Source: Pycnococcus provasolii (Eukaryota > Chlorophyta > Pseudoscourfieldiophyceae > Pseudoscourfieldiales > Pycnococcaceae). From it: DNA of 64,000 nt. Where the stretch lies: contig OW568901.1 of NCBI GenBank assembly GCA_938743325.2, positions 284,030 to 348,029 of the forward strand, in the 5' to 3' direction. Positions within the stretch are counted from its first letter, which is position 1; each line of letters starts with the position of its first letter. Both the position numbers and the translations under genes were made by a program. This document shows positions 17,201-25,256 of the stretch, one piece after another. The notes beneath the pieces are model-generated. The model had not been told where the DNA came from. It made no database searches and saw only the letters and a program-made list of their open reading frames with translations.

Positions 17201-17398
17201 CGAAAAGGCCCCCCTGGAAGACCCGGACGAAGCGGGCGGGTGCGGCTGCCGAGAAGGAGGACGACTGCCGCCAGCAGTGCCCGTGCGTGCGGGACCAGTA
17301 CCAGACTCTGCATAAGCACCATTACCACTAGGTAGTTGAAGACGAGGCAACACAGGCTTGGCAGTGACGGCACCACTGGGACCACTGGGCGGCGCCAT
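14297..17398 (-). CDS. Leucine-rich-repeat protein, 1033 aa
   Basis: The C-terminal third (about 720-1000) carries RanGAP/ribonuclease-inhibitor-type LRRs, for example LEVLVLDGNLIGSRGANALT, LEELDISSNRA and LQRLDLSWNSLCDEGL. The N-terminus is Pro/Gly/Ser-rich. A middle region has charged, Ala-rich helices (residues about 300-420) that may be coiled coil, and a stretch near 560-590 (FDFLADIDNDSCEEYDAW) of unknown type. No NTPase motif is present, so this is not an NLR. Similar long LRR proteins in algae are often axonemal or scaffold proteins, but nothing here proves that. The start ATG at 17398 is the first in frame. Confidence 0.75.
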   Translation of the reverse strand: MAPPSGPSGAVTAKPVLPRLQLPSGNGAYAESGTGPARTGTAGGSRPPSRQPHPPASSGSSRGAFSISSRTPGSSTRRMLMGKKKATGGGGGGSLTDRTYGPAAGRTHSRTHVPGFSCRPGTVALDTRKVVTAAFEQMRVAIPHAVKHLRRAREALAVALAAEDNAIGIGNNAAHIAFQRLGTPSANNEQMDKETELQVGQLALKSVTHVQAQLHVLCTGDKFAAAQLGKLCKTMTREELDALCELLDRLKNFSFSDFVRSMHASATAADSTSRAAKRPARVLAAAYGALTARESEEASRRRRQALMAAATHQGHGGARERLAKNEEARTAAKENNAQAQADPGTRRERRGSIVARLERKYRSASMARETSPHRREEGEKHSALWAPWNAARVVDSLLFIDRAKYDEQARQRQLDHERRKKEALGTMMLPVPNSPTGDSSEPSEEAGGSKWKGALDEIGIGQWAHFKKLRALRAIGATLHIGVDKLKENDEKIQRIQDAIHKGVNNKPYAHLRRQWSTNDGRHDEKDKKIAFDFLADIDNDSCEEYDAWCAPFAAYGRACNRHGVAPSNSIVRQLEKNELRVTGYHLGPSGMKALAEALSETHIGDGASAASTLIRVSDENINIHEEFGEAEWHLDLTRRSGQRTGSRAKQAPKVPNLTDAWRKDVGLPPDTTNLPANDSLAAESSRNGSVSLIERARYMNDTSLLVRNTVQQTEHEYEARAKLGAAIADHTDVQEESTHLNPMDRFMKAGYAQGYNLRFDLTHIELVHTKIGPDGCEALVKALLDCDHFPLEVLVLDGNLIGSRGANALTQFFDFVTHAGRVRRGHEGARHHHQRIRRFSVAENNLTDASLSPLIDSMQLLGTLEELDISSNRAAVASARSLGKLLEVQKNHLKSIAARWNSFSTVHAETLMADVGGSDCALQRLDLSWNSLCDEGLAVVAAAAASLSSLRSLKLSNVNASASGVSSARDLLASHVANGVDVDLRENTTLPSSRLSEFASFSPTPAFKRDEPLEPRLESFGGSSKAGTAELA

Positions 17399-17724
17399 AG
17401 ATGGTTGTTATTGCTATGAAGTGCTTCTTAGTGCGCCTTAACGACTGTATCCGAGCAAGCGAGCTCGAAATACTCACACAGCTCACACACAAGCAAGCCA
17501 GAGCTCACACAGCACACAATGAAGAGCTCACAGCTCACACACAGGAGTGATGCTCGCAGCTCCCGCACGAAACGACAGCAAGAGGTACGTTCCTGTACGT
17601 AACACGCCGGCCACGGTATCACGAGTGTGTCTCGAATGAGTGTCGCTCGCTCGCTCGCTTAGATACACACGGGGCACCCAGTACTGATACACTGATGAGC
17701 CGAGTGTGTCTCGAATACACTTAA

Positions 17725-17829
17725 GGAGGGAGGCTCAACAAGACTCGAGAGCCACAACAAGGCTGCTTGAGCCAAATGTTCGAGCTGGACCGATGCTGTG
17801 GTTGCTGCTGCTCGCTGCTGCCGCTGCTC

Positions 17830-17868
<39 letters not shown>

Positions 17869-18065
17869 TGCTCCAAAGCTGCTGCTAAAAAGTTGCTGTA
17901 AGGAGGCTCAACAAGACACCAGGCTGCAACTTAAGCGCTCGCCCTCAAGTAATACGCCTTAAGAGACTCGCACAACAAGGCCGCACAATAAGCCGAGGCT
18001 CGCACGTAATACGCCGAGAACAGATTCGCACAGCAAGGCTGCTTATATAAGCCGTTGAGAGGCTC
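17725..18065 (+). repeat. Degenerate repeat units with (CTG)n tract
   Basis: Units with GAGGCTCAACAAGAC occur at about 17729 and 17902, and ACAACAAGGC at about 17754 and 17971, with further decayed copies. They flank a trinucleotide CTG run at 17830-17860. CCTTAAG/CTTAAG hexamers recur among them. Confidence 0.6.
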
Positions 18066-18605
18066 GCCACAACGATGTTGTTGTTGACAAATCAAGACGT
18101 TCCGGAGGGCGGTCCCCCTGGGGTGGAGTGTTTTTTCTTCCCCCTGCGGTTGGTTTCTTCAACCTCGTGCTTCTGTGCCAGGACTCCAGGAGCCTGTTTT
18201 CTTGCGTGGGAAGAAACAGTCCCGTGGGAATATCCCCCCTTGAGAATACTTCTCGCTTGGTTGGGGCCCGCCCATGACCGGCATGGAGGAGCTCCCAATT
18301 GCAATTGGGATGGACAGAACGGCAAAAGAAAGAAAGAAAAAAACAAGGGAACGGGTTGACCGGAATAATACAGTAATAAACGACACGGAATACTACCTTA
18401 AACGACATGCATGGATGAAACAAACGACTGATGATAGACTAATAATTTACTGTAAGGGCCTTTTATCATCCGACGGATCAGAGCAACATCAGGCTGGCTG
18501 TCAGGAGGTCGGTCCTTTGGGCCTTTTTTAAGGTAGTGTTTTTTTTCTTCGAAGGGTCACGTCGGATGGAAATCATCTGCCCAGGCGGTGAGGACGGATC
18601 CTCGC

Positions 18606-18693
18606 ATTAGGGTTAGGGTATTAGGGTTAGGGTTAGGGTTAGGGTTAGGGTTAGGGTTAGGGTTAGGGTTAGGGTTAGGGTTAGGATTAGGGT
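18606..18693 (+). repeat. Interstitial telomeric repeat (TTAGGG)n
   Basis: About fourteen TTAGGG units with two small interruptions (GGGTATTAGGG near the start, GGATTAGGG at the end). It lies about 120 bp upstream of the kinase start, in the same orientation as the chromosome-end telomere. Confidence 0.95.
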
Positions 18694-18811
18694 CCGGCCT
18701 GCTTTGCCAAAATTGGTTTCCCTCCCAACCTTCCGGACCCTGTCCTGTCCAAACGCACGCTCGTGCTCCATCATCGTTTCGCTTTTTTTATTAAGCTTAG
18801 CTCGAGCTGCC

Positions 18812-21800
18812 ATGGAGCAGGAGCAGTCGTCGTCGCCTGCGTCATCGTCGTCGGCGTCTTTGCCTTTGTCACGTGCTCGCAGTGAAGTGCGTCGTCATTC
18901 TGAACCTGTGTCAGAAAGACACGTGTTTGTGTTTGGCGACGACGACGACGGTAATGGTGGTGGTGGTTTTTCCAGTTCTCGGTATCAGCCGGTATCAGCC
19001 GCTCTCAGTGAACCTCGACAACCTCGGCGCAACATCGCGGACCTGCGCTTCGAACGCAACAATTCGGACAGCAGCGAGAATAATATCAGCAACCCAGCCA
19101 CGCCGGTGTCGCCAGCATCAGTCAGCCTCACCACGTCTCCGGAGACAAACCGGAAGTCCCCCGCAAACCTGCACCACCCGCTCTCGCGACGGAAAAGCAG
19201 CCAGAGCCCAGGGGGCATGTCGTTCGTTCGCGACGTCGCTCCGCACGCGAAAGCACGACTGCTGGAACCCGACTTCTGGAGCAACCTGCCGCTCGCATCG
19301 CAGGCGTTCCTCATGCTGTGCGCCGCTGGAACCATCATGTGCCTCGTGTACGCCGTTTACCTGCTGACAAACAAAGACGTGCGAGCACGACACCCAGGAT
19401 CCGTCGCCGACCAGCTTGCCACATTTCTCATCGCCACCGCCGTCGCGTACATGTGCCTCGTGCTTGACGCCGTGCGCAACGAGAACGCGTTCCAGCTCTT
19501 GCTCAGCGTCGGTTTCGAGCTCGCGATGGCGCTGCGCGCAGCCCTGCTCATTCTCAGCTATGAGCCAACGGATGCAGAGGCGGGAATCCTCGTCGTCGGC
19601 TCGCTCATGCAAGTGGGCGTCATCATGCTCGCGAGAACGACGTATCGGCAATTCGGATGGCGCATCTACTCGCGATGTGCCGTGGACCTGAGAGATCACG
19701 ACGCAGAACAGCTCAGGGAGAGATTTCTCAACACGCAGCGCCTGTACACAGCCATCAAGGTGGACATTGCCCTGCTCTTGCTCACGTGCCTTGTGGGAGC
19801 GACGGGCGCGATTTACGACGAGACGATCGCACGCGAGGACTCGACGTGGCTTGCGCTCCTGCTTGCAGGTGTTGGCGCAAACACCGTGCAGGCTGCGTGC
19901 GCAATCTGCGCCGCACGCCTTGAGAGTCGCGCGTTTCTTCGCGCCGCGCTCATCTTGGCGCCGCTCGCGCTGGCTTACACGGCGATGTGCATCTCCGCCG
20001 CCGTCATGCAAAAACTCATCAGCAGCGACCTCAGTCCGGCATACATGGTTGTCGCGTGCATCCTCTTCACCGCGAACCGCGTTCTCGTGCTGCACACTCT
20101 GCTGCAGCGCGCAAAGACGTGGCGTATTGACTCTCTGAGTAATGTGGAGTCGCTCGTGGGCATGGGATTCAAAAAGTCTCTGGCGGCTGTGCTTGGGATC
20201 GGATCGACAGGGCGCACGTCACCATCGTCGTCGCGAAAAAATGGCGAAGAGAAGATCTCGCCACGCGATAAGTCGTCGCCGCCTGGCGAGTTCTCGCAGG
20301 CTGTGGCAGGGACGCTCATGGACGAGCCGAAAGGCCCGCGTCTCACGTTCTACTCAGCAGCCCAAATGGCGCGCACGGTTGCCATCTTTCAGTCCGCCGT
20401 CAAGCGAGGTAAGGTTGACACCGAGCGCAAACGTCGGGTCAGCGATCACATGAAAAGCCGCGGCTTGATGGAGCGCCTGAAAAGCTTGCCAAAGGTTCTG
20501 AGACCGCTCGTCTTTGGCGTGTGGGTGCGCAAGCTAAATGCCAGGCAGTACGCTCAGATCTTGAACGAGGCGCAGGTTGGTGAACTGCCGACTGTGGCGC
20601 CAGACGCACGGTATTCGTCGGACGGAAGCGACAACAACGATCCATCTGTGCTTTCGCGCTTCAAGGCATTGTGGCGTCGCGCATTCGCCGGCAGCGCCTC
20701 CGGTGAGCTTTCGCGTGCAGTCTCTCGCCGCATAACATCTGCATTTGGGGTTGCTTCTGCCCACGTGGGCAAGCGCCGCTTCTTCCAGCTTGCCGCCGAC
20801 GGCACGATGCTTCGCTGGGCGTGGGAAAAGTACGTTCTTCTGCACTACATCGACGATGTTGCTTCTGACGAGGATACACGGACCATTTCCATCTCGTTCG
20901 TGCTCGGCGTTGATCCTCCTCTCAACCTTCAATTTGACGACGCGAAGACGCACTTGGCGTGGGCTGCAGGCTTGATGTATCTGCTAAGTGTCGGCGGCGA
21001 GATACACGGCATTAACGAGGAGGAAGGGGAGGATGGCGGCGGCAAGCAGGAGTGGCAAGCTGACTTGCCATCAGCCATACAGCTTGATGCTATGCTCAAG
21101 TCTCAGCGCAAGGAAAAGGTTAGTCAGGTTTGGAACAATAAGCCGTCGACGCGCCTTTCGAGCTATCTGAATATAGACGTTCTGCGAGACAAGGATAAGG
21201 GAAGCAGGGGTCCTACGCCTAAGCATGGAAGCACTCCCACGAAATTTTCACAGCGTTCGTTGAGATCGAATAGCGCGATCATGAAGGCCAACAGCATCAG
21301 GGAGGATGAGGAGGAAGGTGGTGATGGTGGTGGTGACGGGAGTGAGCGTGCTGAACGGGAGAATGATGATGGCACCGAAGCGAAGCAGGATTTGGGTAAG
21401 CCGCCTTCTGTGCCAGGCTTGCGGCCAATCAAGACGAAAGCTGACTCCTTGCCGTCCGGTGCGTCGTCGCGACGCTCTGACACATCTTCTGACGAGGGCA
21501 GCGGCATGCTTTCGCCGTCGCGGTCGTCGTCCGGCCTTACGGTGTTTCAGCCGCCGAGTCCGAGAACGGCGTACAGGCAGTACGTTGCCGCCAGCTTGCA
21601 GGTGCTGCGCACATCATCGAATGATGTCAAACTCGGCCGATTTTTGGGTGGTGGAGCGGAGGGTCAGGTGTTCACCGCTACGCTGAAAGGCTCGCCTGTG
21701 GTGGTGAAGTTCACCGGCCCTGCCGAGGCGACGATGAGCGCTTTTGCAACGCATCCACCTCACGAAAATATCGTGGCGATGCGCGGCGTTCTCTTCGAGG

Positions 21801-22600
21801 AGGAGGCTGCTGAGGTGGTTCAAAGGCACGGCGTGATGGTGGACGAGGACACGGTTGGTATCGTTTTCGAGTACTGCACGCGTGGAAGCCTTCGTAGTTT
21901 AATTTCGCATACGAAGGGTGCTCTGCTGAAGGATTCCTTCAAGACGGCGAAGCTTGTTCAGGACATTGCCGTGGCGATGGCGCATCTGCACGACCGCGCG
22001 ATTCCTATTTTGCATCGGGACTTGAAGACTGCAAATGTTTTTGTGAGCCGAGGTCTTGGATTGAAAGTCGGCGACTACGGGCAGGCGAGGACGCTGGACT
22101 ATAGCGGCGCCGACGACGGCAGCGGTGGTGGTGGTGGCGGCGGTGGCGGGAAAAATAACGCAAATTCGATTCTGCGACGTTCGCTTACCGCGGGCACGGT
22201 GGGAACGTGCGCGTACGCAGCCCCTGAACTGATTAGTCCTCCGGATGAGCGAGGTGCTACCACAGTTCACGACGCTCGCGCGGCTGACGTGTACTCGTTT
22301 GGATGCGTGGTGTACGAGATGCTTACCGGCAACATTCCATTCGGTGGTAAGGACACGTGGGAAATCCAGCGTGACTATGCCATGGCGGCGGACGACGTTC
22401 ATCCACTCAGCAATTGTGGTGGGTCGAGCTTACCTGCACCCACTTTTGAGAATCCGGATGAGGCGCATCCTGCAAAGCTTATGATGTGGGATTTGGTCAC
22501 TCGGTGTACGCAGATGGACCTCAAGAAGCGGCCGACGTTTAACGACATCGTGGCTGTGATTGGAGATGGCTTGAGCCAAGGAACACCTGGTGGTATTTAA
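18812..22600 (+). CDS. Multi-pass membrane protein with C-terminal protein kinase domain, 1262 aa
   Basis: Residues about 165-440 contain seven or eight hydrophobic helices (such as FLMLCAAGTIMCLVYAVYLL and VDIALLLLTCLVGATGAIY). A long cytoplasmic region with phosphorylation-prone Ser/Arg linkers follows. The kinase domain is at about 936-1255: glycine loop LGGGAEGQVF, catalytic lysine in VVVKF, HRDLKTANVF, a DYG in place of DFG (VGDYGQAR), activation segment with TVGTCAYAAPE, and DVYSFGCVVYEML. Sequence style suggests a TKL-type or receptor-like Ser/Thr kinase. A Gly-rich insert (GGGGGGGGG) expands the activation loop. The start is the ATG at 18812. The ligand is unknown, and so is whether the N-terminus is a true 7TM receptor. 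Confidence 0.8.
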   Translation: MEQEQSSSPASSSSASLPLSRARSEVRRHSEPVSERHVFVFGDDDDGNGGGGFSSSRYQPVSAALSEPRQPRRNIADLRFERNNSDSSENNISNPATPVSPASVSLTTSPETNRKSPANLHHPLSRRKSSQSPGGMSFVRDVAPHAKARLLEPDFWSNLPLASQAFLMLCAAGTIMCLVYAVYLLTNKDVRARHPGSVADQLATFLIATAVAYMCLVLDAVRNENAFQLLLSVGFELAMALRAALLILSYEPTDAEAGILVVGSLMQVGVIMLARTTYRQFGWRIYSRCAVDLRDHDAEQLRERFLNTQRLYTAIKVDIALLLLTCLVGATGAIYDETIAREDSTWLALLLAGVGANTVQAACAICAARLESRAFLRAALILAPLALAYTAMCISAAVMQKLISSDLSPAYMVVACILFTANRVLVLHTLLQRAKTWRIDSLSNVESLVGMGFKKSLAAVLGIGSTGRTSPSSSRKNGEEKISPRDKSSPPGEFSQAVAGTLMDEPKGPRLTFYSAAQMARTVAIFQSAVKRGKVDTERKRRVSDHMKSRGLMERLKSLPKVLRPLVFGVWVRKLNARQYAQILNEAQVGELPTVAPDARYSSDGSDNNDPSVLSRFKALWRRAFAGSASGELSRAVSRRITSAFGVASAHVGKRRFFQLAADGTMLRWAWEKYVLLHYIDDVASDEDTRTISISFVLGVDPPLNLQFDDAKTHLAWAAGLMYLLSVGGEIHGINEEEGEDGGGKQEWQADLPSAIQLDAMLKSQRKEKVSQVWNNKPSTRLSSYLNIDVLRDKDKGSRGPTPKHGSTPTKFSQRSLRSNSAIMKANSIREDEEEGGDGGGDGSERAERENDDGTEAKQDLGKPPSVPGLRPIKTKADSLPSGASSRRSDTSSDEGSGMLSPSRSSSGLTVFQPPSPRTAYRQYVAASLQVLRTSSNDVKLGRFLGGGAEGQVFTATLKGSPVVVKFTGPAEATMSAFATHPPHENIVAMRGVLFEEEAAEVVQRHGVMVDEDTVGIVFEYCTRGSLRSLISHTKGALLKDSFKTAKLVQDIAVAMAHLHDRAIPILHRDLKTANVFVSRGLGLKVGDYGQARTLDYSGADDGSGGGGGGGGGKNNANSILRRSLTAGTVGTCAYAAPELISPPDERGATTVHDARAADVYSFGCVVYEMLTGNIPFGGKDTWEIQRDYAMAADDVHPLSNCGGSSLPAPTFENPDEAHPAKLMMWDLVTRCTQMDLKKRPTFNDIVAVIGDGLSQGTPGGI

Positions 22601-22731
22601 CTTCTAAAAAAAGTGCTGCTTGCTTGCTTGCTTGCTTGCTGATGTGTGAGAAGTGAGAGTAGTGCTTCATTGTAGAAATAATTTGTATCTGAAATTAAAG
22701 TATAAATTTATTTCCTTCTATACTTCTCAGA

Positions 22732-22973
22732 TTAGATAGACCCCTTCCTCGCCTTCTTTCCCCCACCCTGGCAGTGCCTCGAAAAACACGGTCGTCCGGT
22801 CTGCGGACTGCAAATGTAGATGCACGTCGCTCTGCGGTTTAGACACTCCGGGCAATGCCACGGCGTCTCTTGCGAGCAATACGAGCAATGCGTGCAAGCG
22901 TTTGCCGCCGTTTTCGCCAGTGAGTGATCTTCCGGCGCTTGCGACGCGTTGTCCTGCTGCGGGCCATCGGCGG

Positions 22974-23004
<31 letters not shown>

Positions 23005-24434
23005 GGCGGCGAGCTCATCCATGGCCTTTGATCCCCTTTTCGATGTTGCTCTGGCAACGTCGTTCGCAGGAACTCCGCGTAGCACTCCTAGACTTTCCAA
23101 ACGACTTTGCAACGCCGCACGCACGTCATCCTCTTGCGACATCTTATTTGCTTTCAAGAGACTTTCAACCTTTCCTATCAACCAATCAACGTCGCTCTGC
23201 GTTTTAGATAGTTTCGCGATTCTTGGATTTACCAAGAGTGCGAACGCCTCTACTCGCACAGTGAAATGCAAGGTTTTGTCGTCATGTTCCGACGGAGAGT
23301 CGACGAGGGTGCGGTAGCCGTTGCCTTTGCTGGCTTCCTCCTCGCCCTCGTGCGCCGGTACCTTCGGATTGATCTTTGACCATTTGCTTGTGCCGGCGCT
23401 TTGCTTTAGCGACGGGCCACGCGACAGTCGCGCAATGTGCTCGGCCACCACCTCCATCAGATTTTCCAAGAGAGATTTCGCATAGTAGGCAACGTCTTCT
23501 TGCTTAGCAGGGATCGCGTTCACCTCCGTTTGTAGGATGAGAAGTTTTTTGACGAACGATGCCACGTTGTGCTGCAAACCCACGCCCAACTCTCTCAAGA
23601 AGTCTTGCGGCGTTCCTTTCAAAGCTTTCAACCGTTGTACCAGGACATCCTTGAACGCTCCAAGGTCCGGCGGCGGACGAACCGTTTCGCTTATGAGGTT
23701 GTGCCCTTCTGCGATCACAAGTGCGTCGTTCTCGTCTTCAACAACGCGGACCCATGGCCCCTTACACGGCCGTAGTAGAACTACTAATTAGGGCCCTAAT
23801 TAGTAGAACTACTACAGTATTTTCGACCCACTAAGGCCACTATAAAAACCCTTAGATTAGGTGCAAACATAGCGGCGCGTACTGCAAATGAAAGCCCTTG
23901 ATGTGTACTTTCAGCTACACAAGAGATCATAACGATTGCATGCTTTCGTGAAAAGTTACTAAATGTTGAAGTGCATGCACTCAATTTGCGTAGTAGAACT
24001 ACTACGCAAAACGTGTGATTAGCCACCCACCCATGCGTGTAGCGTTTGTCGTTGTTGCCAGCGGTTGCCAGGTGGTCGAGCATGAGGTACCGCGTGTTCC
24101 CTGCTAACAGCTTGTACTCCACGTCCTCGCCCTCGCCGACTTTAAGGGCGAAGCCTGGCATACTAGAGTCCCAACCTTGCACTGTGAGGGACTCGTACAT
24201 GTCGCAGAGCCTGTACTCTTCGGTGCCTTGCTCGTGTGTTTGGCGTGCACTGTGAGGAAGTTGCTTGATGAAGGCGTCGGCGACCTTTCGGTCCCGTGTA
24301 CGCTGGCGTTCCCCGAACACCATGCGCCCAACTTCAACCTCTATAGGTTCTCCAACCTTCTTCTCAGCCGCCCAAAACTCATCTATGAGTCTCTTGCGGT
24401 CGTCGGTGGTGGTGTTGTCGTTCGCGTCAGACAT
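22732..24434 (-). CDS. ParB-like domain protein with C-terminal Cys-rich zinc finger, two exons (about 478 aa)
   Basis: Best model: exon 1 at 24434-24027, intron 24026-23761, exon 2 at 23760-22732, both phase 0. Exon 1 gives MSDANDNTTT, then GRMVFGERQRTRDRKVADAF and LLAGNTRYLMLDHLA. Exon 2 resumes with WVRVVEDENDALVIAEGHNL. Together these resemble the ParB/Sulfiredoxin-fold core (a GxRR-like box, then the IxxNL segment). The middle is helical. The C-terminus has an alanine run followed by CTHCSYC, HCPEC, CIYIC and CFSRHC, a zinc-binding cluster reminiscent of the cysteine tail of piggyBac-type transposases. The GT-AG ends (GTGGCT...TAAG) are plausible but unproven, and the intron could instead be a disruptive insertion. 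Function unknown; a mobile-element origin is possible. Confidence 0.5.
23761..24026 (-). other. Putative intron, hairpin-bounded (introner-like)
   Basis: This 266-bp interruption separates two parts of one ParB-like domain. It has hairpins near both ends based on GTAGTAGAACTACTAC: one at about 23990-24007, and a pair at about 23772-23816 around the palindrome CTAATTAGGGCCCTAATTAG. The minus-strand sequence starts GTGGCTAATC and ends GTGTAAG. Confidence 0.4.
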
Positions 24435-24449
24435 TATGAGGCCGGGTGC

Positions 24450-24615
24450 AAGGTGCAAAAGTGAGCTCGGTCGGCCAAGGGGGAGGTGCAAGGTGCAAAA
24501 GTGAGCTCGGTCGGCCAAGGGGGAGGTGCAAGGTGCAAAAGTGAGCTCGGTCGGCCAAGGGGGAGGTGCAAGGTAGGTGCAAGGTGAGACCAAGGGGAGA
24601 TGCATGGTGCAAGGT
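24450..24615 (+). repeat. 40-bp tandem repeat upstream of the ParB-like gene
   Basis: Three near-perfect 40-bp copies contain GTGAGCTCGGTCGGCCAAGG followed by GGGAGGTGCAAGGTGCAAAA. Shorter decayed units follow to about 24615. It sits in the 5' leader or promoter of the minus-strand gene. Confidence 0.9.
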
Positions 24616-24654
24616 GAGCTCGGCCAAGGGCTCTTGATCCACGATCAAGAGCCC

Positions 24655-24937
24655 CCAAACTAACCCCCAAACTGGGTCTCTGGTTCGTCTTGTTTCGGGG
24701 TTAGTTAGCCATGGCTAACACTAACCCCCAATCTGGGTCTCTGGTTCGTCTTGTTTCGGGGTTGAATGCGAGCATGCGCCGGGGCGAAATGCAACAGTGT
24801 ATCCCTTCGCGTGACGCAATCAACGGGAATTTAAGACGGAAGTGTAGCCGGACACAACGAGTTTTTTCTCCCAACCCATGTCCTATACTAAACCCCAATC
24901 TGTTCTCTGGTTCGTCTTGTTTCGGGGTTAGTTAGCC
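24655..24937 (+). repeat. Dispersed ~45-bp repeat with inverted telomere-like ends (three copies)
   Basis: Copies at about 24658-24710, 24719-24763 and 24892-24937 share CTGGTTCGTCTTGTTTCGGG. They begin with CTAACCCC and end with GGGGTTAG, so each copy has short inverted ends. The remainder to 25256 is unique sequence with no gene seen. Confidence 0.75.
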
Positions 24938-25256
24938 GTTTGTATCGGGTAGACCATGTTGGTATTACATTTCCTCTTGGACCTTTTTGGTCGGGAACCG
25001 CGGGGACCTCACTCGAGAGAGCAAACTGCCACTCAATCGACTTGACCACCTTAATCAACGTGATGCAACACCGGCCGCGAACGTGCATTCGTGCAAGCCT
25101 CCTGAAAGCTCGCGGCCGGTGTGCAAGGTAAGTACGACCGTGTGATCAAGAAAGCGTTTTTACGAAAGTTGTCCGGACAGACGAGAGATTATTTGGTCAC
25201 AAAATTCCAAAGCGTCGTTTTTACAAAACGTGTGCAACAATCCTCATTCCCACCTT

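Larger units (their letters stand above)
17399..18811. other. Long intergenic region with several simple and degenerate repeats
   Basis: I see no gene in 1.4 kb. It holds an AGCTCACAC-rich stretch (about 17455-17545), a CTG/GCTG-rich tract (17795-17885), degenerate units sharing GGCTCAACAAGAC or ACAACAAGGC (17730-18060), a short TATATAA box at about 18045, and a clean TTAGGG array (18606-18693). It must include both promoters of the LRR gene and the membrane kinase gene. Confidence 0.5.

Noticed and set aside
18043-18423. 126-residue open frame in the long intergenic region
   Set aside because: No domain, no conserved pattern, and both strands and several frames are open over the same low-complexity DNA.
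23884-23902. TGCAAATGAAAGCCCT shared between the putative intron and the Tc1-like inverted repeat (51445-51460)
   Set aside because: A single 16-base match is near chance level for two searches across 64 kb, and nothing around it aligns.
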